Shown here in pieces: positions 11,735 to 22,860 of a DNA stretch of 64,000 nt. Below the pieces are notes generated by a model, which was not told the DNA's origin, searched no databases, and saw only the letters and a program-made list of their open reading frames with translations. Positions within the stretch are counted from its first letter, which is position 1. Each line of letters begins with the position of its first letter. The stretch is from Trichaptum fuscoviolaceum (lineage: Eukaryota > Basidiomycota > Agaricomycetes > Hymenochaetales > Trichaptaceae), in the NCBI GenBank assembly GCA_910574455.1, contig CAJSYZ010000010.1, positions 124,001 through 188,000 of the forward strand, read 5' to 3'. Both the position numbers and the translations under genes were made by a program.

Positions 11735-12755
11735 GGTACGTTCCTCGGATCTCTTTCAACGCGTGTGTGATCCGAGTAAGACTACTAAAGAAGCTCTCGT
11801 AAAATTATGGGCTCTATCGGAGCATTATAGAACGCTATGAAAATGAAACAATCCCTAAAAGTTGCCTTTTTGTGTACTTTTGGGTCAAATTTCAACATTC
11901 GCAGCTAGATACACTATATTACTGACAACTAAAAAAAACGGCTTTATTGCATAGCAATAGTAGATATCAAAATGAAACATATTTAGGCGTTAGATTAGAA
12001 GTTCTGAAGAAAACAGTTGTGAAGTACACAAATCAGTCCGAGAGTCGAACACATTTGTACAACTTTCACTCGAAGTGATGCATTCGAAGCACCACTTTCG
12101 AGTTCAACCACTTCCACTCTACCTATCGCCAAGATTCTTTTTTATACTTCTTTCAATTGCTTAGGACTGCTATTGGACAAAAAATAAAAGTATCAGATAC
12201 ACTCAAAAAAATACAAATGAATAAATACTGTTAGAACAGCACTTTGTATCATTGTTTTGCTTGTTACACAACAACAAAGTACATAAATACTATTAAAATA
12301 AATATGATAATCTACTTTATAGTTATTTGTTCTGCACGGTATAGTGTGCCTGAGATATTCTCGAGTTTGTGTTTTAATATTGAGAGAAAAGGATGTCCGG
12401 CGATGCCCCGGACAAATCCTCCGGGAATCGCCGGACACACTTGGACGTGTCGAAGGACACCTTCGACATCGTCTGTAAATCTAAATCTTCACTCTTTGCG
12501 CGCAATTGTTTTGGGTTTCAAATGTATTCACATTAGGTATTGTATTAAATAATAATATACATAATTTAGAAACAAAAAAAAGAGAGAACATCCATGGTAG
12601 GATTAGCCTTCGCGAAGCGCCGATCACGAAGATCGTGCGCAGTCGCGAAGGCTCTTCCGGAATGCCGCAGTACTATCATCGCATTACCAGTGCATTGAAA
12701 CACCCTCTGATAGATATCTGTTCGTTTTTCCAGCCTATAAGATGCAAACAATGAG
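11735..12755. other. AT-rich interior of the element, hairpins, no gene
   Basis: Mostly AT-rich with short open frames only. Two GC islands form stems: about 12393-12437 (GTCCGGCGAT .. ATCGCCGGAC around CCCCGGAC) and 12601-12660 (TTCGCGA repeats in both orientations). Their function is unknown. Confidence 0.5.
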
Positions 12756-13516
12756 TCAAGGTGCATTTGGTAGAACGGATTCATGGGAGATGCACATACT
12801 TTCTTCTCCTTTTCCTACGAAGCCACAGCAGCGTTGATCGACGACTTCTTGTGCGGGGTTGTCCCAGCCTCGAGTCGTTCGACGGGGGCGGTGCTTGGCC
12901 TGCAGCAAGCAAATCGGCTGCCCGCTGTACTCTATCAGCACGCTCAATATTGGCAGCCAGATTGCCGGACATCGTCCAGCGCCCACTGTTTGGAATCCGA
13001 GCCGCTCAACTCGTGCTGGAGATCGCGATCGTCCTGGGACGACTGTTAAACAGGCTTGTTCAATGAATTGCGCGGCGACGGAGGCGATTGTCGCTGTCGG
13101 GTACTTCGATTGTCGCAATTGTTGTGTTTGCAGCGACTTCCGAGAGGAAGTTGATTGTTGCCGCACCTGTTGTCCTTGGATTTGGGAGAGCGAAGGAACG
13201 ACGGGCATGGGATGCGTCCTGTGATTTATTTGAGGGCCTTGCAATGAAGATGAGGGTGGAGGATTGCGCCACGCAGTCGCTCATGCTGTAGCTACGTGAG
13301 ATAGTTAGTTTTAACGGCAAGAAGTGCAGGATCCAGTCTGACGTACCTGCTACATTTACGGCCTTCCTGCTCCTTCGCACACCATCGAATTTGCATTGGC
13401 ATCCATCCAGCACACAAGTTGTAGAACGACATATGAGAAAAGCCAGAGTTAAGAAGAGGCAAACGACGTAGTTGTCGTGAAAGTGGGAGAAAAGGACAAG
13501 GACGACGTGCGCTCAC
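12756..13516 (-). other. Possible captured gene fragments, family unknown
   Basis: The minus strand has overlapping frames that look coding in pieces (ANIERADRVQRAADLLAAGQ near 12960-12900, TINFLSEVAANTTIATIEVP near 13140), but the frame changes between them. Probably shuffled host sequence inside the TIR element. 13517-13823 shows only stems such as GAGGTGCCG .. CGGCACCCC near 13760. Confidence 0.3.
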
Positions 13517-13823
13517 GACACCGTAGTAAGCGCCGGCGCTTACCTTCGCGCAGGTGTCGCAACATTAATTATAAATTAACGGTGACATCATATTTCAAAT
13601 AAAAAAGATTAACCTATAGTACCAGCTGGAAGCTATTTTATATCAAATTATGAGGGGCAAAGCCCCGGTAGCGAAATTATTGCGTTGCAAACGCGCCAGT
13701 CATCAAAACCAGGCTGTATTACCGAATTCAGCCTGGTCCCTGACGCGGGATGCATGCCGTGAGGTGCCGTGAGGCGGCACCCCGGCATTAAGCTGCCGCA
13801 CAGGCCAAAAAAGCTATGGTCCC

Positions 13824-13895
13824 GTTATCGCGATAACTTTAGAAACGGGTTGCGATAATTATCGCGGATCTATAAGATTATTAGTTGGTACGGCT
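13824..13895 (-). repeat. Right terminal inverted repeat
   Basis: Reverse complement of 9133-9205. It has two perfect 14-bp palindromes: GTTATCGCGATAAC at 13824-13837 and GCGATAATTATCGC at about 13851-13864. Confidence 0.85.
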
Positions 13896-15835
13896 CCGAC
13901 TCATCAGTGACAACTTTCCAGTACGACTCCGACTTTCTTGTCACCGGAAGGAACGATGGCCGTGTCAGCTTCTTCTCGTTCCATCATTCCTCTTTTCCTC
14001 GACCATCTCAAGCTCAACAATAAGCGGCCACAGGACTCGCGCTGAGCAGTCAGTCGGGATGAGTCTCTATCCCTACCGTCTACTCTCACTTCAGGAATCC
14101 CTGCTCAATCGACATCTAAGCCTAAGTTCGCCTGGCCTGAGCGGCGTAAAGAGCCCAAAAACATGGGAAGGATGCTGGACAGCGACACTCTCTCACCACA
14201 TACCACAGTGAGGAGAGGGAAGGTTGCGAAGTTGCGCGGTCGGATTCGTATATACGGGGCTATGTATCACCGGGCAGTTTGATGCATCCCAATATTCCGC
14301 TTGCATGCACAAAGGTCGACAAAGCAACTCACAACTCAATTTGCAAATGCTGCGAAGGGAAAAATATAACTGCATTTTCGACATCATCCAAGTTGTTGTC
14401 AACTTGTCGTGTCCCCATTCCTTGCCAAACACCTCTGCCCCGCCACCATTGCCGCCTAAACGGAGAACACTCGGTTTCAATGTGCAGTATGAGTCCATCA
14501 TCGGCCGACAGCGCAATTCCCTCAGCTCCGAGGACGAGAAACGCGCCTTCATGCAAATTACTCCTTCCGAAGCGGGTTGGGATGCATTCAAGTTGGCCCA
14601 TTTCCCATTTTGGCACGGTTCTAGTTCAAGTTTCGGGTTGTGTACAGGGATGACTGTTGTATGGTGAGTTACTCGTGGCTTTCTTCGAAATCCTTCTAGA
14701 GCTGATGGAGCAGCTTCTTGTGCAGTGGGTTGTATCCTCCCGACTTCTTCGGAGTTAACATGACTCATTTTCTTGTTCGTTTGTGCTTAAAATGAAAAGA
14801 AGCCTTATAATCAAGTCATCCGGAAGAAATCATTTGTTATCTCCTATCAGTTCAACTTGCGGTTTATCCGAGTCATAGTACAAAGCACTAATAGCTCCCT
14901 CTCTCTTTCTAGAAGAGTGGGAAATCAGAAAACTGACTTCAACTACTTTGTATAAGTGTGAAGTGGGAGTGGGTATTGTCCCCAAGATCATCATCAAGCC
15001 ATTCCACCGTGAATCATGTTCTCAAATCTTCGTACTATCCTTCTCATCCTCCTCTCCCTTGATTACGCACGCCTGCACCTCAGCACCGTCCTCCGCTTTC
15101 AGCTCGTTCAACGGTGGACAGCAAGGGCTCAAACGAAGGTACTTGTTTCATTCATATCAAGATCTGTACACTGACTTGTTGCTAGATACACAAGAAACTG
15201 CAAACGTTTCTTGATCTTCTCGGGGTACCACCAACACCTCTCTCCGAATTACATCAATATAAGCTCCATAATATAGTTCCGATACAGTGTCGCACGGGCT
15301 TGGATGTGGACAATGCAGTGACTGCAATATATGCTTCATTGCCACAGGTACCAGCTAGGAGATTTGTCTCGATCAACATCGAGTGGGCAAGTGGCGGAGA
15401 AGGGCCCAATCATCGCGTGGACCTCATCCAACTCGCAGTTCAACACCACATTTATCTAGTCAGGACGCATACTCTTACTGACCTTCCCCCTACGTTGGCG
15501 CAACTCCTTGGAGATGGTACAGTCATGAAAATTTCCGCAGGAATCAACGGTATGAATAACTTATCTTTTCTCCTGCGAGGTGGCCTAACAGAAGAAATGG
15601 CAGGTGACGCAGTGCGTATAAAGCGCAAGTTTCGCACCTCTGTGCGCTCCTGTGTCGATCTGACAGATTGGGCGCGCGTTGTCTACCCGGAAGTCTGGCC
15701 CAAAAACCCGACCTGGTCCCAACTGCTCTTAAACCCTCGTCTCTGGTTCCAGCATCCGACTCCGACTGTCAAGCTCGAAAAAATAGTGGGAGAAGTATTG
15801 AGGCTGAACGTCAAGAAGAGTAGTGAGGTCACAAT

Positions 15836-17277
15836 AGAGCATGACACGGGTGCAGGTCATCCGTGGGTACCTGCAGGTACCTGCGCTCAAATACCTGCGG
15901 ATCCAGGTGCACCTGTGCGCAGGTACCTGGTTCCCACGCTTACCTGCGGATCCAGGTTTGGATTTTTTTTGCCCAGGTACCTGGCCGGGTACCTGCAAGT
16001 AGTACCCGGTAAATCACGTGCACTCATCTTGAGTGCGACGAACGCAACGATGTACCATTACTTTTCTACATTCTACTCGACATGTGCCGTCCTCTTCACC
16101 ATCCTCGAAGCCGCCTACTACGACGACAACGGCTGCCATGACCGCCTCCTCACCAACTACGCGCTTGTCAGCGCCCTCCCGCCCGCCGCGCTCTCTTCGC
16201 GAGACCGCGAGACCACAGCCGCTTGTCGCCCTCGACATGCTGCTCGTCCGGCAACCGCAACACTCGCCATCGTCTGCACTCATGCCGCCTCACAAAGGTC
16301 AGGCTGAACAGGCTCGCCCGAAGATGGACTTCATTGACTGGCTGCTGCAAAACTCTTCGCAGTCACTGCGCTTTTGGAGTTGGAATGGGAACCGGCGCCT
16401 GAGCTACTGAACCATCTCTTGCGACAATACGGCTCGTCTTTGGAATCGCTTTCTACCCCGACGTGCTGGACAGCTGCGGGAGTGCTTCCACACACACCTG
16501 CAATCGCTTACGGGAATTCAAGGTCGAAAACCTCTTTCCATCACCTCTCGCTTTCAAACAGCTCCTGGCAGGCATCGGGCGCTTGAACTTCTCAGTTATC
16601 CGGGTTGCTTCTCTGCGCGTAACGAGCAACAGTGTGAAGGAACTGGAGAAGCTGGCAGTGGTTACGGTTCAGTGTTGGGATGAAGGCGAGAAGAACCCTA
16701 TGTTACCATGTCTGAAAATCGCCTGTGCTATGACAGGAGCAGTATTCCGGAGCACAAGGAATGTATGTCGTTCTCGTGCAATGGTCGTGAGTGATTTCAT
16801 GTTGGTGATAATCCCTTACTCATTGACTTGCAGCGTGGCGATCCTCTCCCTATCACCACATTCCTTTGCTTTAGGAGCCCGCGAACTTGCGCACTAGGCT
16901 TTACTTTGCGGTCGACGCGCCGCGCTGTCAACGCGGTTGACACCTGTAGGCACCTCGTCACGACCGCACACAATCTGATGGGGACGCAAACACCTTGCCT
17001 TGCTGGACGACATGGCTCATTCGAAGCTCGGACCATGCAGGACTCCTCAGAAACACAGATGGTATGTTCTTCATTTCCTTAATCTTATTATTACATTACT
17101 TACTGTTATTACCTGCAGGTCCTATCAGGTACCTGCAATACCTGCAGGTAACGGGTCCAGGTAGACCCGGATCCGTTTCCCACGGTTCCGGGTCGGATCC
17201 AGGTATCAGTTTTTTTGCGCAGGTACCTGCGCTTCACGGATCCGGGTACACCTGCAGGTGCACCCGTGTCATGCCCT
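15836..17277. mobile_element. 1.44-kb Mutator-like (MULE) non-autonomous element, copy 1
   Basis: Flanked by the direct repeat AGGTCACAAT at 15826-15835 and 17278-17287. The termini are inverted: AGAGCATGACACGGGTGCA on the left, AGGGCATGACACGGGTGCA as reverse complement on the right. Each end carries about 170 bp of GGTACC, GGATCC and CTGCAG palindromes around a T8/A7 tract. Long terminal repeats and a 10-bp duplication are typical of Mutator-like elements; no transposase is present. The interior holds a broken leucine-rich gene fragment. Both ends match the element at 23243-25539. The insertion is established by the exonuclease frame, which resumes exactly at the second duplicate. Confidence 0.85.
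16330..16790 (+). pseudogene. Captured leucine-rich gene fragment (F-box/LRR-like?)
   Basis: Two adjoining frames read LLELEWEPAPELLNHLLRQY (about 16370-16430) and, after a one-base shift, FYPDVLDSCG.. through LREFKVENLFPSPLAFKQLL and onward (about 16450-16780). The alternation of short hydrophobic strands resembles the C-terminal half of agaricomycete F-box/LRR proteins, but no diagnostic motif is present. It lies inside the MULE-like element, so capture from the host is likely. Confidence 0.4.
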
Positions 17278-17509
17278 AGGTCACAATGAGTGACTGGGCA
17301 GCTGACGAGCTATCAGCGGCACAAAAAGAGTGTAAGTTATCATTCTGTTGTTCAAGATCAACCATCTTCAAGTTCTCACTTGCATGATCTGCTGTACTGG
17401 AATACTAGATGCAGCTATTGACGTTCACAGCACGTTTGCTGTAGCTTTGGCCCTGAGCCAAAGCCACTCACCCTTACCGGATAAGTACATCAAGAACTTC
17501 GAGGCTTGA

Positions 17510-18280
17510 TCTAGTAGGCTGAGGCCCACCAGTAGCAGGTTTGACCAAATGTGCTTGAGTTATCGAGTAAATTGTTGTGCGCATGCTCTTGTCTTTCAAA
17601 GTTGCCAGGAGATTCATGATTAAAATTTATTATTGAATTGCCTTTTTTTCCCGAATGATCACCGTAGTCTGAGGTATCAAAGTGGTTTGGAAGATGTCGC
17701 CAATGGTGTCTGTCTGCTGTTCGGATTGCTTGCCATGATGATGCTTCCAGTGGTGAACGACTTTAAATCTAAAATTGGAACTTGAAGAGTTCAAGTTGCC
17801 TCCGTGACTCGCACTTGAACTTGAACTTGAACTTGAACTTTTTACCACTGCGTCCCCTCAACGACACAGTGTACGTTCTCCAGTCTTGTTATGAGCACTT
17901 CTCCGCCATCCCCCACCCATTCCATAAGACCACTTATTGGCCTGAACAAGTTATGTTTTATCCTACCCTCAAGCTTGTATTGAACTCGCCTAGACTTCAA
18001 CATTTCCGAATGAACCAAAAAACGATAGTGTACGTCTGAGAACGTGCTTCTTGCTTGATCTTATCACTCACATTTGTCTTTAGTACCTGGAGAGGAGAAG
18101 GTGGGCGGCCTTGTTATAGTGAGAGGAGCTCCGACGTGCACGCTGAAGCGAGCATCTTCTACCTTTCGAACAACACCCGCTGAGGATAGGCCGATACATG
18201 TTGCATCACCAATTGTTGTAATCTTCATCAAAAATAAGTAACAATCCTTCGTCTTCAACTAGAGTCGACACCGCCTTATA
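17510..18280. other. Intergenic, includes a TTGAAC microsatellite
   Basis: About four and a half CTTGAA units at 17813-17840; otherwise no recognised coding sequence. Confidence 0.5.
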
Positions 18281-18289
18281 GGAAAGGAA

Positions 18290-18667
18290 GGGCAAGGGCC
18301 GTCCGCTGACGATTGAAGAGGTGGCAGAGGACGCTATTGATGAGGGGGCAGATGAACTACACGACCGATCCCGCGCCAGCCTTGCGCATGTGTCCTTGGA
18401 TGCCCCTCGCTTCACATATCAGTTTCCTGCGCCGAAACCGCCATTGCAACGTAGTAAATCTCGCGTCCGTCAATTGCAGGCTGACGGCCCCGGCCCCGGC
18501 CTCGGAACACCACCTCATACCGTCTTGCGAGACACCTTCATACCTCTAGTTGAATGTGATACACCTCCGATAGTGAAAAACGCGATGAAGCGAGGCGAAC
18601 ATCCTTCCATGAAACAGCTGCCAGCATCTCCCGGCCAATCTCTAGCAAGTCTCCGGAAGGTAGCGTG
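18290..18667 (+). pseudogene. Gene fragment of unknown family
   Basis: Open frame of about 120 codons without its own early start: KGKGRPLTIEEVAEDAIDEG, then DAPRFTYQFPAPKPP, ending LASLRKVA and a stop at about 18666. Codon use and composition look coding, but no domain is recognised and no flanking exons fit. Confidence 0.35.
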
Positions 18668-18984
18668 AACCTAGGCGCTACATCTAGTTCACAAGCATCG
18701 GACTACGGTGGCAAACATCTATGAGGGCATGCGAGGGAAGAGAATAAGCGCAACCTTTGAAGCCTCTGGAACTATAAGTACGGACTTCTCTTCTTGCTAT
18801 TATATTACTAGGCTTATACTGGTTTATTCATCAGCGAAACCACATGCGTCTATTTCGGATACTTTGCTCTTCAAACATATCATATCAACACAGATCTAAC
18901 CGAAGCTAAATGTGTTAGACAATTATTGATCTGGACAACTTCGCGGGGCGATGGAGCTCGAGACTGTGACTACTAGTACAGCAA

Positions 18985-20830
18985 ATGGGCGGTCAACCTA
19001 TGCTGCGCTTTTGTCTTGGAGAGAATTGTCTCACTTTTTCTTTGACGCAGTTGAACTTTCAAGTGCGTACCATTGTTGTCGCGACTACGACCGTCGCTCG
19101 TGGCGACTTGACGCAGGAGATCGTGGGCGTGTCTGTTCAGGGTGATATTCTGGACTTGGCCATCAATGGCATGGTTGACCAGCTGGCTCTCTTCACTGCG
19201 GGGGTGACCAAAGTCGCGCGGGAAGTCAGAACGAAAAAACTCGGTGTTCAAGCTGAAATCGAGAATGTTCATGTCACAGCAAAAAATCACGTATGTTTAT
19301 TTCACTAGCATTCCGCTGAGTTGTGTAGTGTGGTTTTTACTGAACGCATTCCGAATAGAATGGCTGTTGACACCATGGCCGGAAACTTGACGACCGAAGT
19401 GCGTGGTTTCGCGCAGATCAGTACTGCAGCTATAAACGGCGACTTCACGTGTTTCATCACCGTCAAAGGCTCAGGCGAGATGGAATCCTTTGAGACTCAT
19501 CAAATCAATTAAATTGTGCACTACTTGCGCGAGTCGATTTAGAAGAACGCCGCCGCTCGTGAAGCTGCCGAACTTGCCAGTCGCTCCAAGTTGGAGTTCT
19601 TGGCGAACACGTCTCATGAGATTCGACCCCTTGAACGGTATCATTGGCATGAAAGAGTTTACGCTGGATAGCAATTTGAATAAGAGTCAGCGCGAGAGTC
19701 TTCTGCTGGTGCATAGTTTGGCTCGGAGTCTGCTATTGATTAATGTCGATATTTTGGATATCTCGAAGAGTAAGCTAATCCGCCGCCGATGCTTCCAAAT
19801 TCAGTTGCTAATATTTCGATTAATTACTACATTCGAAGCAGGCAGGATGACGATAGAGCAAGTTTGGTATTCACTGAGACACACGGTTTTTGGTAACCTC
19901 AAGACTCTCGTTGTACGACCATCGCAAAACAACCTCGACCTCACATATGACGTTTACCCAGACATTCCTGATCAGCTCATCGGTTACTCGCTGCATCTGC
20001 GCCAGGTCATTACGAACATTGTCGGCAACGCTATCAAGTTCACCTCGAGCAAGGTCGTGCGGAACGGACATGCTGCGCTGTCGTGCCGTCTGGTTGGCAT
20101 CAAGGACTCGATGGTGAAGGTAGAGTTCTGTCTCACGGATACGGTATCGGTATTACGAAAGGTACAGTGAACTTGATCTGTGGTACGTTCGTGCGAGGGG
20201 ATGGACAACCACTCGAGTGAGCTCTTCTCGAATAGTCATTTGTTCCGGCCTGTAGTGGTCTTACTTTCTTAAATCTAGGACTATGGTGGTGCTGTCCTTG
20301 GTCAATCAGTATCGAAGTGAGTTGTGTCGCTGATGAATAAGACGATGTGAGTTGAGAGCGAGCTGGGCAAGGGAAGTTCACGACCACCTCCTAAATCAGC
20401 CAGTTGTCCACCGAGAACGTACTTTCGATGATCCAGGCATTCGCGAAGCAGAAAATCCGGCTTGCCAATACGCTGGACGACCGAACAGGTGTAGTGATGC
20501 GTATCACAGAGCTTATTCTGAAGCCTTACGACGTGAGCGAAGTTGCAGATAATGAGTGTTGCCTACATATCGATGGGATACTTGTTGATTCGCTGACGGC
20601 CGTAAGTCATCTTGTTAAAGTGCATTCAAGCTACAGTATAAAGCCTTACTCAAACACTTTTCGGATGATCCAGAAGGAACAAACCAGGAGTATGAACACT
20701 TGCGATATATACCGATCGTTCTGGCGTCAGACCAAAATTCCCTATTGAACAAACAACTGCCAGACCGAGATCTACCCCCACTTCCCATCGGAGGCAATCT
20801 GCTTCTCAAGGATGTAGAAGCAGAGCTAGA
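18985..20830 (+). pseudogene. Group III hybrid histidine kinase (Nik1/Os-1 type) relic
   Basis: Blocks in several frames follow the order of a fungal group III osmosensing histidine kinase. HAMP-like repeats come first (RTIVVATTTVARGDLTQEIV, then MVDQLALFTAGVTKVAREVR, about 19060-19290), then [20 protein letters not shown] (about 19385). The phospho-acceptor region SHEIR follows (about 19611-19625), then NGIIGMKEFTLDSNL, and an ATPase region with QLIGYSLHLRQVITNIVGNA (about 19970). The receiver-like linker NTLDDRTGVV (about 20468) and YIPIVLASDQNSLLNKQLP (about 20705) are last. A stretch at 19776-19838 is out of register, and frames change at about 19505-19630, 20160, 20340 and 20650. The ATP-lid G-boxes after 20150 are destroyed and no C-terminal receiver domain is seen. 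In intact form such kinases signal osmotic stress and are targets of phenylpyrrole fungicides. Confidence 0.8.
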
Positions 20831-21030
20831 TCGTTAGGTTGCGGTGACGAGAATTGACACGAGCGGCTACGGCGGACCATTCAAGGTGGAGGGTAATTCA
20901 AGAACATGGACCTTGAGGGAAAATGATCAGAACGTGCGCAATCGGACAAGAGAGAAATTGCTTTCGGAACAGATTGAAAATAGTATGTCCGAGTCCTCCG
21001 AAAACCCGTAGTAAGAACTCTGGAATTTAT
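20831..21030 (+). other. Short coding-like tail, unassigned
   Basis: After the stop at about 20836 the frame reads on as VAVTRIDTSGYGGPFKVEG and onward for about 60 codons to two stops at about 21009. It may be another piece of a decayed gene; no family recognised. Confidence 0.25.
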
Positions 21031-21034
21031 GTTT

Positions 21035-22860
21035 GACAATTGTTTCAGGCGTCAGGAAGAAGATGCCACTTGGGTGTTACGACCTGGGGGGAACCTGGGG
21101 GCCGGGGCGCGTTAGCGGCTTCCGGGGCAAGGCCTGGGAGAGCGCGCGGCAGCGGAGAAGGCGAAGGGGAACCGTTAAGGACGCTACAACGCCAACGGAG
21201 TCGCGCGGGGAGCGGGGCTACGGGGGCGAGACGCAAGGGGGCTCAAGGCGAGGACGGGACGGAGTCAGAGTCGAGGCGGGGAAGGCAGAGTCGAAGCGCG
21301 GGGAGACAGAGTCGAGACGCGGGGAAATGCCAAGCGGGATTCTGGCGGGAATCTGGATTCGTGCGGGAATCTGGATTCGTGCGGGAATCTGGATTCGTGC
21401 AGGGATCGCAGAGCGGGAATCGTTCGGGACTTTGGCGGGAATCGCAGAGCGGGATTCTGGCGGGAATCTTAGAGCGGGATTCTGGGCAGGACTCAGAGCG
21501 GGATTCGCAGAGCGGGATCCGGGACAAGACCGAGACAAGAGAGCCAGAGAGCAGGCGTGCTCAGGACAGGAGCAGAGAGCTCAGGATAACCGGGATCTCA
21601 AGGCAACACTTCTGTTATCAGGAGGAGGTTCCCTAAGGAAGCACTCGACAAGTTAGCATTGTAAAACTACACTAGAGACAAGACAGAAACACACCTAAGG
21701 AAGCACTCGACAAGAGGACAAAAGTGAGTGCTCCTTAGGGTGGCGACAGGTATTTATCTACTGGGCAGAATCTACAGGGAACGGGCATGCACAAACGCGC
21801 AACTAACTAGTTACACAATCTTGCGGGCAAAGGCCGCGCATACAGTGACGTGAATCCGGGATTCGGGATTCGGTGCGGGGGACATCTGGGCAAGATCTAA
21901 GGGAACGAGCGTGAAGCATGGTCAAGTGAAACAAAGAGAACTAAAGGAATGTAATTGTGCGCGAGGTATCAAGCTGGCGCACAGGCAGCGGGGTAACGAG
22001 CGTGGGGGGCGGATGTAATGCATACATCGTCTCGGGATAAGTTGCAGGCAACTTCTGGCATGGATCAGGGTCACGGGAGATCGACAGGGACCAACTTCGA
22101 AGAAGCCGGTGCTTCGATGTCGTAACGAAGCCTCATCGCGAGGCGCGCGCGGGGCAGGGCGACTAAGGACGGGGTTCGAGTCCTTGCGGACAATGAGATC
22201 AATCCCGCACACGGGGTGGCGGGAATGTGGTCTGCGGGCCGGGACAGGACGCTACAAGCGAGACTAGTTGGCTGGCACGTGCGTGGCCAGGCCAATCACC
22301 TGGGGCTATCTCAAGACGAGGTTAGCATCGAGGAGCGGGAAGCTAAGGGGTTTCCCTTGGACAACGGGAAACTCGCGCGATTCGCGACGGGATCATGCAG
22401 GGAATCTGGTTCGGGTTTCGACCGGGTTTCGAGTTCGGGTTTCGACTGGGAATCGAGTTCGGGTTTAGACCGGGAATCGAGTTCGGGTTTCGACCGGGAA
22501 TCGAGACAGGGTTCGACCGGGAATCGTAGCGGGAATCTTTCGGGAATCAGAGCGGGAACTTAGCTGGGGTTGCGATGGGAATTGCGGTGGGGTCGAAGGC
22601 GGGAATCCTGCGGGGAATTTGCGCAGGGATTCGAGACGGGACGCGAGGCGGGAAACGAGCGGGATTTCGACTGGGATCGTGCGGGGGAAAGGAGTGGGAT
22701 TCCAACCGGGAAGCGAGCGGGGTTTCTACCGGGAATGAGCGGGGGAGTCTGGCGAGACTCTAGTCGGGAAACGAGCGGGGGGAGTTTGGCGGGACTCCAA
22801 CCGGGACGAGTGGGGGAGTCTTGACGGGACTCCAACCGTGAACGAGCGTGGGTTGCGGGA
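21035..22860. repeat. GC-rich minisatellite block built on GGGAATC/GGGATTC words
   Basis: Three exact 18-bp units GGGAATCTGGATTCGTGC at 21347-21400 are followed by looser GCGGGATTC units to about 21530. A second cluster at about 22395-22535 has a roughly 26-bp unit around GGGAATCGAGTTCGGGTTTC, and weaker CGGGA repeats run to 22860. Long open frames on both strands here are repeat artefacts. 21625-21745 is the second copy of the dispersed repeat seen at 190-345. Confidence 0.75.

Larger units (their letters stand above)
9133..13895. mobile_element. 4.76-kb TIR element with 8-bp target duplication, gene fragments and a nested hairpin
   Basis: The ends are inverted copies of about 72 bp (9133-9205 and 13824-13895), sharing GTACCAACTAATAATC and AACCCGTTTCT with few mismatches. 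The element is flanked directly by CCGACTCA at 9125-9132 and 13896-13903. An 8-bp duplication fits hAT or KDZ-type elements, but no transposase is present. The interior carries an Hsp70 C-terminal fragment (10020-10260, minus), other coding-like debris, many short hairpins, and a 1-kb inverted repeat (10727-11734). It is a non-autonomous, gene-fragment-carrying element; the superfamily is not settled. Confidence 0.75.
8888..14768 (-). pseudogene. Decayed host gene split by the 9133-13895 element
   Basis: The minus strand upstream of the element (14768-13904) and downstream of it (9132-8888) carry coding-like sequence in matching order. Upstream, 14768-14390 reads from a Met through about 125 residues. 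14190-13904 reads on in one frame (SSILPMFLGSLRRSG, then an in-frame TGA, then MMEREEADTAIVPSGDKK). Downstream, after a plausible acceptor (TTTGCAG), come FHTRTDVSNPPTPTPRKED and RRKSYADVLGERIDIPRAD, then a donor GTGAGT. The 4.76-kb insertion and the TGA indicate a dead gene. The family is unknown. That both sides belong to one gene is inferred from strand, order and the target duplication. Confidence 0.45.
15016..17509 (+). pseudogene. 3'-5' exonuclease (DEDD/RNase D-WRN type) gene disrupted by a transposon
   Basis: Exons 15016-15138, 15186-15835 (continued at 17288-17331) and 17409-17509 give one continuous reading frame once the 1442-bp insert and one 10-bp duplicate are ignored. The N-terminus (MFSNLRTILLILLSL) is hydrophobic, like a signal peptide or anchor. 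The body follows the RNase D/WRN exonuclease plan: the SINIEW block (motif I), LAQLLGDGTVMKISAGI, RSCVDLTDWA, and a C-terminal QKE-YAAIDVHSTFAV block (motif III, Tyr and Asp kept) split by an intron at 17332-17408. The usual motif I Asp is Asn and the motif II Asp is not apparent, so the nuclease may already have been inactive. The insert at 15836 adds foreign codons after KKSSEVT and removes the motif III exon from a normal transcript. Confidence 0.75.

Noticed and set aside
21033..22835. Long open frames on both strands, rich in Arg, Gly and Ser
   Set aside because: They are by-products of GGGAATC/GCGGGA minisatellite repeats; all frames are equally open.
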